Below, in pieces: positions 56,062-64,000 of a stretch of DNA of 64,000 nucleotides. Origin of the DNA: Cohnella silvisoli (GTDB lineage: Bacteria > Bacillota > Bacilli > Paenibacillales > Paenibacillaceae). The stretch spans positions 62,001 to 126,000 of the forward strand of contig NZ_JAIOAP010000020.1 in the NCBI RefSeq assembly GCF_021190915.1, given 5' to 3'. Position 1 is the stretch's first letter. Each line of letters opens with the position of its first letter. The translations under genes were made by a program, and so were the position numbers. Below the pieces are notes generated by a model that was not told the origin of the DNA, did no database searches, and worked only from the letters and a program-made list of their open reading frames with translations.

Positions 56062-59000
56062 ATGACAAAGAAACGTTTTCGCTTATCCGTTATTTGTTTA
56101 CTTGCATTGCTTTTGGTTATACCTGCTTTCGCTCCGAGCCAGTTCTTGCCTGAAGCTAAAGCGGCAAGCAGCTTAGGCAGCACGATCTATGTATTCGATC
56201 TGGATGCTTACGAGAATTCTCTGGACCGCGCGGATTGGTATGATATGAACTTGTTCTTCGGAACCCTTCAGGGCATCGTCAACCAGAAGGGACCAAGGCT
56301 TTACTTACGCAATTACCATTATACTCCAATCTTGAATGACTTAACGGGTTACGCACACGATGATACCCATTGGGAGACAAAGAATATTAATCCTTATTGG
56401 TTAAGTAAATTTCATCAGCCGGGACAATGGCTAAGCGAAGCTAACATTACGGTCATTCCCGATATCAATACTCTCGTGAATACTTTCCTCAGCGATATCC
56501 AAGGTTTGATCGTTTGGGATCCAAAAGTAGATGCTACGGTCAACGTAGCGACAACTTTAGCGGGAATTGAAGGCGCTCCCATCGTGATGTCGGGAGGAGC
56601 TTTATACTCGCAACTGACTTCTTCTCCCAATAATCTGACCGTCAAGAATACATGTACGGCATCGCCGTTAACGGGTCCATGCAATCTGACGGGAAAGTTT
56701 ACCGGAGTGAACTCCAAGACGGATGCTTATAACTGGGCAAAGGTGAATTACCTCGATACGGGCAAAGCTAATCCCGGAATGCTTGCCTATATCGGCGATG
56801 GGTTTACGCGTGAAAACTCCGGACTGCGGACGCAGGGCTACACAGTAGAACGGGACTATCTTGTCAAGAACAAGGCATTTGCTTTCGATCTGTCCCCGTG
56901 GGGAGACGAAGCTCCAAGCGACGCTCCGGAGGCAAGCCCCGCCTCGAAAGATAGAGACACGCTCCTAGCTATTCTTCAATCGGCGTATAACCAATACGGT
57001 CAATATTGGCCAATCGAGATTGTCGGGTTCGTACCTTGGTGGGATAAATATTCAACATTTACGGGAGCGCAGGATTCCCCGAGCGGAGACGGCAGGTCCC
57101 AACACGATGCGATAGCAGGGGAATGGGGGAGCTTGCAGGTTTTCTCGGGTTACAACGCGCACTTAACTAGCATTATCGATATTGTCGGATATGGTAATGC
57201 GTCCTTCCATACTTGGGCGCCGGTAGGGAAGGATTTGACGAATCCACCCCAATCGCCTCCGCGAAAAACATTGCAAAATAAAACGTATGTCATGTATATG
57301 ATGGGCGATCACGATGGCGGTACGGTACATCAAACATTCCCTCGCCTATGGGAAGATGACCGAAGGGGAACTGTACCGCTGGCTTGGGGGATTGTTCCGA
57401 ACATGTCAAGGGATTATCCGGATATCGCCCAATACTTATACGATACAGCTACGCCGAACGACTTCTTCATCGCCGGCGCTTCCGCAGGCGGATATATGAA
57501 CCCGGGTTATCTGACATCGGCTCAACTGCCCGTTTGGACGGAGTGGAACGAGCAGCTATACAAACGTACCGGGTATACGATGTCCGGGTTTGTATTAAAC
57601 GGCAACGCGGGGGCCTTGTCCTCGACCGTGGAACAGCAATATTCGAAATTTAGCGCGGACGGTATGGGAGCGTGGATGGGGCAAATAGCCGGTCCGATAC
57701 CCGATGTACGCAGCGGAAATATGGCGGTCACTCAGATTACTACCGACATATTCAGATTCGATATCAATACGGCCGCATCAAGATTGCATGCTACCGCCGC
57801 TAGCTTCGGCAACGCGGGGTCGGCACCCAACTTTATCGAAGTCCGTTCCTCTTGGGCAACGCCGAGATTCATCGAACAGGTAAACAACAAAATCATGGCC
57901 GACTATCCTTCGGATCAATTCGAAGCTGTGGATCCGTTCACGTTCTTTTCTCTGATTCGCCAGGCCAAGCATAATCAAGCCAATGATGCCATCGTCCTGT
58001 CGGTTGACGTGCCGGACGTCATGGTATCCGGTCAGGATTACGATGTCTCAGTTACGGCGAGGAACGTAGGCAGCAATACATGGTCGGAAACGACGAGCGA
58101 TCGGTTCGGAGCGGGTCTGAGCAACCAGTTCATCTGGAAAAATCTGAATGGAGGTTATTCGAACAACGTGACCGATCAACGCGTCCGTCTTTCCGCCGGG
58201 GAAAGCGTTGCTCCTCAAGCTACGAAAACTTACAAATTTACAGTTACTGCGCCAACCACCTCGACGACCAATAGCTATACGCTCGGCACAAGAATGGTCC
58301 GTGACGGTGTAACGTGGATGGGAACCGAATATACCCGTAAAGTCACCGTCGTACCGGCAACGGGCGACCAAGCGATCGTCACTTCGGTTACGGTACCGAG
58401 CACACTTGCGGAAGGGGCGACGGGTACGGTCTCGATAACGGTTAAGAATGTTGGCAGCACGACATGGACCGCAGCCAGCAACATTCGTCTCGGGGCTGTT
58501 CAGAGGGTGCTCGCCCATAAGAAAATAGCGCCGAATCAAATTCTTTGGACAGGTTCATCGGGATGGGGCTACAGCAATTCGGAGACAGACCAGCGGGTCT
58601 ATTTGGCCCCGGGGGATTCCATCGCTCCGGGTTCCAGTAAAACTTTCGCATATAGCATCCAAGCGCCCGCGAAGAGGGGGAAATATGTTTTCTCCACCCA
58701 AATGGTCCATGACGGGGTAGCGTGGTTCGGTTCTCCCGTCGAGAAGGAAATCACGGTTGTGCCTTCCGGAAGAAGCGGGTTCGATGCCGAGCTCGTTGGC
58801 TCTGTGGTTCCGCAGTACATGAACGCGAATTCTTCAGCCAAGGTAACGGTTAGCATTAAAAATACCGGAACAGAGACATGGACCGCTGCAAATTCATACC
58901 GTCTGGGCGCTTCTATTTCCGGACCCGCTAACCAGGTTATGTTCAGTAATTTCAGCGATGGCGGGATTTCCAACAACGCGACGGACCAGCGTGTGTTTCT

Positions 59001-60051
59001 CAAGAACGGGGAATCGATCGGTCCTGAACAAACGAAATCATTTACTTTTAATATTAATGCCGGATCAACGACAGGACCGAGAACGTTCTCGGTAGAAATG
59101 GTACATGAAGGTTCAGGCTGGTCTGGGAAAAAATATACCTTTACGGTTAATGTGGTTAATGGCGGTAACGATGCGGTATTTACGAATCATGATATTTCGC
59201 TTACGATGGCGGCGAATTCCATTCAGAAGGTGAACGTGGAAGTCATGAACAGGGGCAGCAGCCTTTGGACGGCAGGTAGTTTCTACCGCCTTGGAACGAT
59301 GTCGAACAACCAATTCATCCTCAAGGAATTCAGGGATGGAGGCTTCAGCAACAGCAATGCGGACCAGAGGGTGTACCTAAATAACGCCGAAACGATATTG
59401 CAAAATCAAAGGAAACAATTCACGTTTTCCTTGCAGGCGCCCTCCACCCCCGGTACGTACACGATGGAATACAAGATGATGCAGGATCTGGTTGGCTCTT
59501 TCGGAGATACTTTGACGTTGACGGTTAATGTGGTTAACGGATATGCGCAGAGAATTAATTCCGGCGGAGGCGCCGTAACCGATCCGAATGGGAACTGGGC
59601 GGCTGATTGCGCATATGGCAGTCCATCTTGTTCTACTTGGGGCTATGTTGGCACAACGACGACCGCATCAACTGCGAATACGCAAGCAGTCTGGAATAAC
59701 GGAACGGTTTATTCATTTCCAGCAACAGTTTATCAATCCATCCGCAAGGGCAGCTCCTTCGGTTATAAGTTCGATGTATCCAATGGCACGTATCGCGTGA
59801 GTCTCGCTTTTGCGGAAATCGCAAAAACACAAACTGCGCAAAGGCTGTTCGCGGTAAAAGCGGAAGGACAGGATATTTTATCCGGGTTGGATATCTATAA
59901 AGTCATGTGGTCACGCACTTCAGGCGGCAAAGATAAAGGGAGAACTTATCAATTCGAAGTTCCGGTTACGGATGGGCAATTGAATGTGGATTTCCAAGGT
60001 CAAACAGATGAGGCGGCCGTAAACGGGATTTATGTAGAGCGATTATACTGA
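56062..60051 (+). CDS. Large secreted GxGYxYP protein with four Ig-like repeats and a malectin domain
   Basis: 1329 residues. Signal peptide 1-33 (VICLLALLLVIPAFAPSQ, cut after AKA). Residues about 40-630 are the GxGYxYP family (putative glycoside hydrolase): YVFDLDAYENSLDRADWYDM, LYLRNYHYTPIL, NKTYVMYMMGDHDGG and the signature-like GASAGGYMNPGYL. Four related beta repeats follow (about 641-768, 770-903, 906-1034, 1036-1158), each with N-x-G-[ST]-x-x-W and DQRV[RYF]L motifs, like NBR1-type Ig domains. The C-terminus (about 1160-1329) is a malectin-type sugar-binding domain (YRVSLAFAEIAKTQTAQRLF, VNGIYVERLY). No anchor. Probable extracellular glycan-binding or hydrolysing protein; its reaction is not known. 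Confidence 0.85.
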   Translation: MTKKRFRLSVICLLALLLVIPAFAPSQFLPEAKAASSLGSTIYVFDLDAYENSLDRADWYDMNLFFGTLQGIVNQKGPRLYLRNYHYTPILNDLTGYAHDDTHWETKNINPYWLSKFHQPGQWLSEANITVIPDINTLVNTFLSDIQGLIVWDPKVDATVNVATTLAGIEGAPIVMSGGALYSQLTSSPNNLTVKNTCTASPLTGPCNLTGKFTGVNSKTDAYNWAKVNYLDTGKANPGMLAYIGDGFTRENSGLRTQGYTVERDYLVKNKAFAFDLSPWGDEAPSDAPEASPASKDRDTLLAILQSAYNQYGQYWPIEIVGFVPWWDKYSTFTGAQDSPSGDGRSQHDAIAGEWGSLQVFSGYNAHLTSIIDIVGYGNASFHTWAPVGKDLTNPPQSPPRKTLQNKTYVMYMMGDHDGGTVHQTFPRLWEDDRRGTVPLAWGIVPNMSRDYPDIAQYLYDTATPNDFFIAGASAGGYMNPGYLTSAQLPVWTEWNEQLYKRTGYTMSGFVLNGNAGALSSTVEQQYSKFSADGMGAWMGQIAGPIPDVRSGNMAVTQITTDIFRFDINTAASRLHATAASFGNAGSAPNFIEVRSSWATPRFIEQVNNKIMADYPSDQFEAVDPFTFFSLIRQAKHNQANDAIVLSVDVPDVMVSGQDYDVSVTARNVGSNTWSETTSDRFGAGLSNQFIWKNLNGGYSNNVTDQRVRLSAGESVAPQATKTYKFTVTAPTTSTTNSYTLGTRMVRDGVTWMGTEYTRKVTVVPATGDQAIVTSVTVPSTLAEGATGTVSITVKNVGSTTWTAASNIRLGAVQRVLAHKKIAPNQILWTGSSGWGYSNSETDQRVYLAPGDSIAPGSSKTFAYSIQAPAKRGKYVFSTQMVHDGVAWFGSPVEKEITVVPSGRSGFDAELVGSVVPQYMNANSSAKVTVSIKNTGTETWTAANSYRLGASISGPANQVMFSNFSDGGISNNATDQRVFLKNGESIGPEQTKSFTFNINAGSTTGPRTFSVEMVHEGSGWSGKKYTFTVNVVNGGNDAVFTNHDISLTMAANSIQKVNVEVMNRGSSLWTAGSFYRLGTMSNNQFILKEFRDGGFSNSNADQRVYLNNAETILQNQRKQFTFSLQAPSTPGTYTMEYKMMQDLVGSFGDTLTLTVNVVNGYAQRINSGGGAVTDPNGNWAADCAYGSPSCSTWGYVGTTTTASTANTQAVWNNGTVYSFPATVYQSIRKGSSFGYKFDVSNGTYRVSLAFAEIAKTQTAQRLFAVKAEGQDILSGLDIYKVMWSRTSGGKDKGRTYQFEVPVTDGQLNVDFQGQTDEAAVNGIYVERLY

Positions 60052-60084
60052 GGAATGATTCAAGAAATAGTGGATAGGAGCGGG

Positions 60085-60115
60085 AGCCCTTCTTAATATG
60101 AGGAGGGCTTTCCTT
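60085..60115 (+). terminator. Terminator after the first mannoside operon
   Basis: A 9-bp stem AGCCCTTCT / AGGAGGGCT (one G-T pair), 7-nt loop, then TTCCTTT. Closes the operon that starts at about 47333. Confidence 0.75.
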
Positions 60116-60242
60116 TGTATATGAAACAGGCGCCGCGGAAGAAAATAGGGCGTCTCCGCCATGTTGAGCCATGTTAATTTATAACAACCATTTTTCATTT
60201 TATAATTAATATTTTCGTATTTCATAGACTAAAATGTTCTTT

Positions 60243-60251
60243 TGTTATACT
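60243..60251 (+). promoter_or_regulatory. Extended -10 promoter of the aldolase operon
   Basis: TGTTATACT gives a TGn extension before TATACT (60246-60251). A -35 is weak, as allowed for extended -10 promoters. The region just upstream is very A/T-rich. It lies 57 bp before the aldolase start. Confidence 0.5.
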
Positions 60252-60307
60252 ATTATGTTACAAACAAACATATTTGCGAAACGAAAAACAGAGGAGATGT
60301 CGTTAAA

Positions 60308-61150
60308 ATGTCTACGAAAGCCAGATTGAATCGGATGTTCAGTGCCCAAGGGAAATGCTTTGACGTTGCCATAGATCATGGTTTCTTCAATGAGTATTCC
60401 TTTCTGGCAGGCATAGAGAATATGAAGGGCGCGATCGAAACGGTCGTTAAAGCGGGACCGGATTGCATTCAATTGAGTACGGGTCAGGCAAAGCTGTTGC
60501 AAGAAATTCCGGGTAAACAGAAGCCTGGACTCGTGCTGAGAACCGACGCTGCCAATATATACGGGAATGTGCTGCCAAGATTTCTGTTCAGCGAGCTAAT
60601 CGATCGTGCGATCGAGCAAGCCGTTCGGTGGGATGCCGTCGCGGTTTGCGTTAACTTGCTGCTGCTTCCCGGCCAACCGGAATTGCATCACCAATGCGTG
60701 CGCAATATTACGCTCCTTAAATCGGAATGCGAGAAATACGGAATGCCTCTTATGGTAGAACCGCTGGTCATGCTTCCGAATGAAGAAAAAGGCGGTTATA
60801 TGGTAGATGGGGATATCCGCAAGATCATGCCGCTTGTTCGACAAGGCGTGGAGCTTGGCGCGGACGTAATTAAGGCCGATCCATCAGACGACGTGACCGA
60901 GTACCACCGCGTAATTGAGGTAGCATCCGGTGTTCCCGTCTTGGTTCGAGGCGGCGGACGGGCAAGCGACGAGGAGATCGTAAACCGCACGGTGGAATTA
61001 ATGAAGCAGGGAGCTTCCGGTATCGTATACGGTCGCAACGTTATCCAACACCCTAATCCGGGCGGAATGACATCCGCTTTAATGAGCATTGTCCATGAAG
61101 GGGCTGCTGCCGAGCAAGCTTTGGCGATTCTGAAGGGAGGCCGAGTCTAA
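60308..61150 (+). CDS. Class I (DeoC/FbaB-type) aldolase
   Basis: 280 residues from ATG 60308 (GAGGAG upstream). Motifs: KCFDVAIDHGFFNEYSFLAG at the start, CIQLSTGQAKLLQEIPGKQ, AVRWDAVAVCVNLLLLPGQP, MVEPLVMLPNEEKG and LGADVIKADPSDDVTEY, where Lys is the Schiff-base residue. GIVYGRNVIQHPNPGGMTSAL is the phosphate-binding end shared with archaeal-type fructose-bisphosphate aldolases and the LsrF family. Substrate is uncertain, perhaps a phosphorylated ketose from the kinase encoded two genes on. Confidence 0.85.
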   Translation: MSTKARLNRMFSAQGKCFDVAIDHGFFNEYSFLAGIENMKGAIETVVKAGPDCIQLSTGQAKLLQEIPGKQKPGLVLRTDAANIYGNVLPRFLFSELIDRAIEQAVRWDAVAVCVNLLLLPGQPELHHQCVRNITLLKSECEKYGMPLMVEPLVMLPNEEKGGYMVDGDIRKIMPLVRQGVELGADVIKADPSDDVTEYHRVIEVASGVPVLVRGGGRASDEEIVNRTVELMKQGASGIVYGRNVIQHPNPGGMTSALMSIVHEGAAAEQALAILKGGRV

Positions 61151-62316
61151 TGGCGAAAAAAATCATTCCATTCGGCGTCATCGGCTGCGGGCTGATGGGC
61201 AAGGAATTCGCAAGCGCAGCGGCGCGTTGGTGCCATCTTACGGGCGTAGATTTCGAACCGCGCATCGTGGCGGTGTGCGACGCTATGCCAGCGGCAACGC
61301 AGTGGTTTGAAGAGAACGTCCCAAGCGTGAAGAAAGCCTACACGGACTACAAGGATTTGCTGGCTGACCCTTCGGTGGAGGCAATTTACTGCGCGGTTCC
61401 TCATAACTTACACGAGCAAATCTATATCGATATCATTAAGGCCGGCAAGCATCTTCTCGGAGAGAAGCCGTTCGGCATCGACCGGAAGGCGAACGAAGCT
61501 ATTGCGGCAGCGATTAAAGCGAACCCTCAGGTCGTTGTGCGCAGCTCCTCCGAATTCCCGTTTTATCCGGGCGCGCAGCAGATCGTTCAATGGGTAAACG
61601 AAGGCAAGTTCGGCAAGATCATCGAAGTTGAAGCCGGCTTCTGGCACTCTAGCGATCTTGATCCGACCAAGCCGATCAATTGGAAGCGCCGCATCGCCAC
61701 GAACGGGGAATACGGCTGCATGGGCGATCTCGGGCTTCATGTGCTTCATCTGCCGCTCCGCTTCGGCTGGAAACCGGCTAACGTGAGAGCGCTGCTCTCC
61801 AAGATCGTTGAAGAACGCCCGGACGGCAAAGGCGGAACCGCGCCTTGCGAGACATGGGACAATGCGATTCTGGCTTGCGACGTTAAGACGGGAGACCAGC
61901 AATTCCCGATGGTGCTGTCCACCAAACGGATTGCGCCGGGTCATGCGAATACGTGGTTTATCCGGGTCCAAGGAACCGAATTATCCGCAGAATTCACGAC
62001 GAAGAACCCTAAGCAAGTCGCATCTCTTCCTTACAAGCCAGGCGGGCAACAGGCTTGGCATGTCGTAGACGCGCCTTACAAATCCGCATACGGAACGATT
62101 ACGGGCGGTATATTCGAATTCGGCTTCTCGGATTCCATCCTGCAAATGTGGGCTGCCTTCTGCGATGAAGTTGTGCATGGCACCCAAGGCATGTCTCAGC
62201 CATTCACCTGCGCGTTGCCTGAAGAAGCAGCCGGCAGCCATCGCCTCTTTACGGCAGCTCTCGAATCTCAAAGAACGGGTGGAACGGCTGTCGTTGACTG
62301 GGGATCCTTCACGTGA
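61150..62316 (+). CDS. Gfo/Idh/MocA family oxidoreductase
   Basis: 388 residues. Rossmann N-terminus FGVIGCGLMGKEFASAAARW, cofactor-domain strand VAVCDAMPAA, the E-K-P active-site motif in HLLGEKPFGIDRKANEA, and the C-terminal domain GEYGCMGDLGLHVLHLPLRF with conserved His residues. Such enzymes oxidise or epimerise sugars and inositols with NAD(P). ATG 61150 overlaps the aldolase stop as TAATG. Its role in a mannose pathway is unclear: an oxidative side route or handling of a rare sugar. Confidence 0.88.
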   Translation: MAKKIIPFGVIGCGLMGKEFASAAARWCHLTGVDFEPRIVAVCDAMPAATQWFEENVPSVKKAYTDYKDLLADPSVEAIYCAVPHNLHEQIYIDIIKAGKHLLGEKPFGIDRKANEAIAAAIKANPQVVVRSSSEFPFYPGAQQIVQWVNEGKFGKIIEVEAGFWHSSDLDPTKPINWKRRIATNGEYGCMGDLGLHVLHLPLRFGWKPANVRALLSKIVEERPDGKGGTAPCETWDNAILACDVKTGDQQFPMVLSTKRIAPGHANTWFIRVQGTELSAEFTTKNPKQVASLPYKPGGQQAWHVVDAPYKSAYGTITGGIFEFGFSDSILQMWAAFCDEVVHGTQGMSQPFTCALPEEAAGSHRLFTAALESQRTGGTAVVDWGSFT

Positions 62317-63530
62317 GCGGGGCCCGAACAACCGCTGCCGAAATCGTAATAGCCGGTCATATTTGTCTCGACGTTATTCCGGCAATACATGGCAGCAAAC
62401 AAGGCCAAAGCATCGTAGAACTGCTTGTTCCCGGTAAACTGGTCGACATCGGGCCGGCGCATTTGTCCAACGGCGGAGCCGTGTCCAACACGGGCCTCGC
62501 CTTGCATAGGCTTGGATTTCCGGTTAAACTCATGGGCAAGGTAGGGGACGATCTTTTCGGCGATGCGATATTGAAAATTCTGAAGGGCTACGGCGAAGAG
62601 TTGGCTGACGGCATGATCGTGGCTCCGAACGAGCATAGCTCTTATACGATTGTCATCAGTCCGCCTGGGGTGGATCGGATTTTCCTGCACTGTACCGGGG
62701 CGAACGACACTTTTACTGCGGATGATGTATCTACCGCTTCCTTGAAGGAAGCAAGGCTGTTCCATTTCGGCTACCCGCCGCTTATGCGCAAGATGTATGA
62801 AGACGAGGGTGCCGAGCTGGAACGTCTGTTATCCGCAGCTAAGGCTCAAGGCCTGACCATATCGCTCGATCTGGCGCGGCCGGACCCCGATTCGCCAGCC
62901 GGACAGGCAAATTGGAAAGCCATCTTGGCCCGCGTACTTCCTTTCGTCGATGTGTTTCTACCGAGTTTCGAAGAAATTTTATATATGCTTCGTCCAGACA
63001 AATATCGCGAGTTGTCCGTGCTTCACGGAACAACCGAGTTGCTGGCATTCGCGGATGGTCCGCTGCTTGGATCGCTCTCCGAAGAATTGATAGGGATGGG
63101 TGCTGCGTTAGTCGGATTAAAGCTAGGGGAGCATGGCCTTTACTTGCGGACAACGGCAAACCGGGATCGTCTGCTGGGCATGGGCTTGTGCGCGCCGAAT
63201 GAGGAAAGAGCGGTTGCCTGGCAAGACCGGGAGCTGCTCGCTCCTTGTTATAAGGTGGATGTAGTCGGCACGACTGGAGCGGGAGACTGTACGATAGCCG
63301 GTTTTCTTGCCGGTTTGGCCAAAGGGCTTGCGATTGAGGAAGTGCTGCTAGCTGCGGTAGGCACGGGAGCATGCAATGTGGAGCAAGCAGATGCGGTAAG
63401 CGGTATACCGAGCTGGTCCGATGTCCAGCGACGGATCGCATCGGGTTGGAAGCAGCGCGAAGCGGCTCTCTCATTGCCGGAATGGTCTTATGAAAGCAAA
63501 CACGGAATATGGGAGTTAAAAAAAGCCTGA
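62313..63530 (+). CDS. PfkB-family carbohydrate kinase
   Basis: 405 residues. Ribokinase fold: VIAGHICLDVIPAIHGSKQG, a substrate-binding NGGAVSNTGLALHRLGFPVK, LMGKVGDDLFGDAILKILKG, central LDLARPDPDSPAG with VFLPSFEEILYM, and the catalytic VDVVGTTGAGDCTIAGFLAG with Asp as base. GTG 62313 overlaps the preceding stop (GTGA). It is longer than fructokinase (about 310), with about 60 extra residues before the catalytic motif, so it belongs to the longer sugar kinases. Fructose or a related ketose is the likely substrate. Confidence 0.88.
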   Translation: MSGARTTAAEIVIAGHICLDVIPAIHGSKQGQSIVELLVPGKLVDIGPAHLSNGGAVSNTGLALHRLGFPVKLMGKVGDDLFGDAILKILKGYGEELADGMIVAPNEHSSYTIVISPPGVDRIFLHCTGANDTFTADDVSTASLKEARLFHFGYPPLMRKMYEDEGAELERLLSAAKAQGLTISLDLARPDPDSPAGQANWKAILARVLPFVDVFLPSFEEILYMLRPDKYRELSVLHGTTELLAFADGPLLGSLSEELIGMGAALVGLKLGEHGLYLRTTANRDRLLGMGLCAPNEERAVAWQDRELLAPCYKVDVVGTTGAGDCTIAGFLAGLAKGLAIEEVLLAAVGTGACNVEQADAVSGIPSWSDVQRRIASGWKQREAALSLPEWSYESKHGIWELKKA

Positions 63531-63533
63531 TGA

Positions 63534-64000
<467 letters not shown>

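Noticed and set aside
58048-58539. Minus-strand 163-codon frame in the GxGYxYP gene
   Set aside because: It mirrors the repeated Ig domains of the plus-strand gene and has no independent support.

Overview
The window looks like a Paenibacillus-type genome (Paenibacillaceae, Bacillota). The signs are strong Shine-Dalgarno sequences, frequent TTG and GTG starts, Bacillus-style host genes (DUF998, HxlR, MepB, a GntR-LacI sugar regulator, a cre site) and a PBSX-like phage tail. Everything here was read by eye from the sequence; product names rest on motif and gene-order recognition and no database search was run.

Region 1 (1-2199) is host sequence: the tail of a zinc-type oxidoreductase, a dihydrofolate-reductase-like protein lying between a broken and an intact copy of the same PhnB-like (VOC) gene, and the first 124 codons of a DUF998 membrane protein.

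Region 2 (2200-40735) is a complete-looking Mu-like transposable prophage of 38,536 bp inserted in the DUF998 gene. Its ends are TGTAG...CTACA and it is flanked by the 5-bp target duplication GCAAT. Removing the phage and one GCAAT restores a 223-residue reading frame. All phage genes except the repressor lie on the minus strand, so the early end is at the right. Reading right to left: LexA-like repressor and divergent early promoter, Ner-like protein, MuA-type transposase, MuB-type ATPase, a block of small unknown genes, a DnaC-like helicase loader, Gam, GemA, a zinc ribbon, a Mor-type activator, a hairpin, then the late operon. The late operon has Mu-like packaging and head genes (DUF3486, terminase, portal, gpF-like, gpI-like, DUF2190, capsid) followed by PBSX-like contractile tail genes (sheath, tube, tail chaperone with a predicted -1 frameshift, tape measure, LysM protein, baseplate genes), tail fibres, XkdX-like protein, holin and endolysin. 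A short cargo block at the late end holds a frameshifted DNA methyltransferase, a small cysteine protein and an XRE regulator, at the position of com/mom in Mu.

Region 3 (40741-46030) is host sequence again: the rest of DUF998, a secreted Fn3/Ig-like surface protein, a small helix-hairpin-helix protein, a frameshifted VOC gene, an alpha/beta hydrolase, and a head-to-head junction of two gene remnants (MepB and HxlR).

Region 4 (46035-64000) is a mannoside utilisation locus. A GntR-LacI regulator is divergent from an ABC importer (lipoprotein and two permeases, no ATPase), a GH38 alpha-mannosidase, a GH2 beta-mannosidase and a large secreted GxGYxYP protein with four Ig-like repeats and a malectin domain. 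A second unit encodes a class I aldolase, a Gfo/Idh/MocA dehydrogenase, a PfkB sugar kinase and a D-lyxose/D-mannose isomerase cut by the window end. Together these suggest import of manno-oligosaccharides, hydrolysis to mannose, isomerisation to fructose, phosphorylation and aldol cleavage; the last steps are inference.
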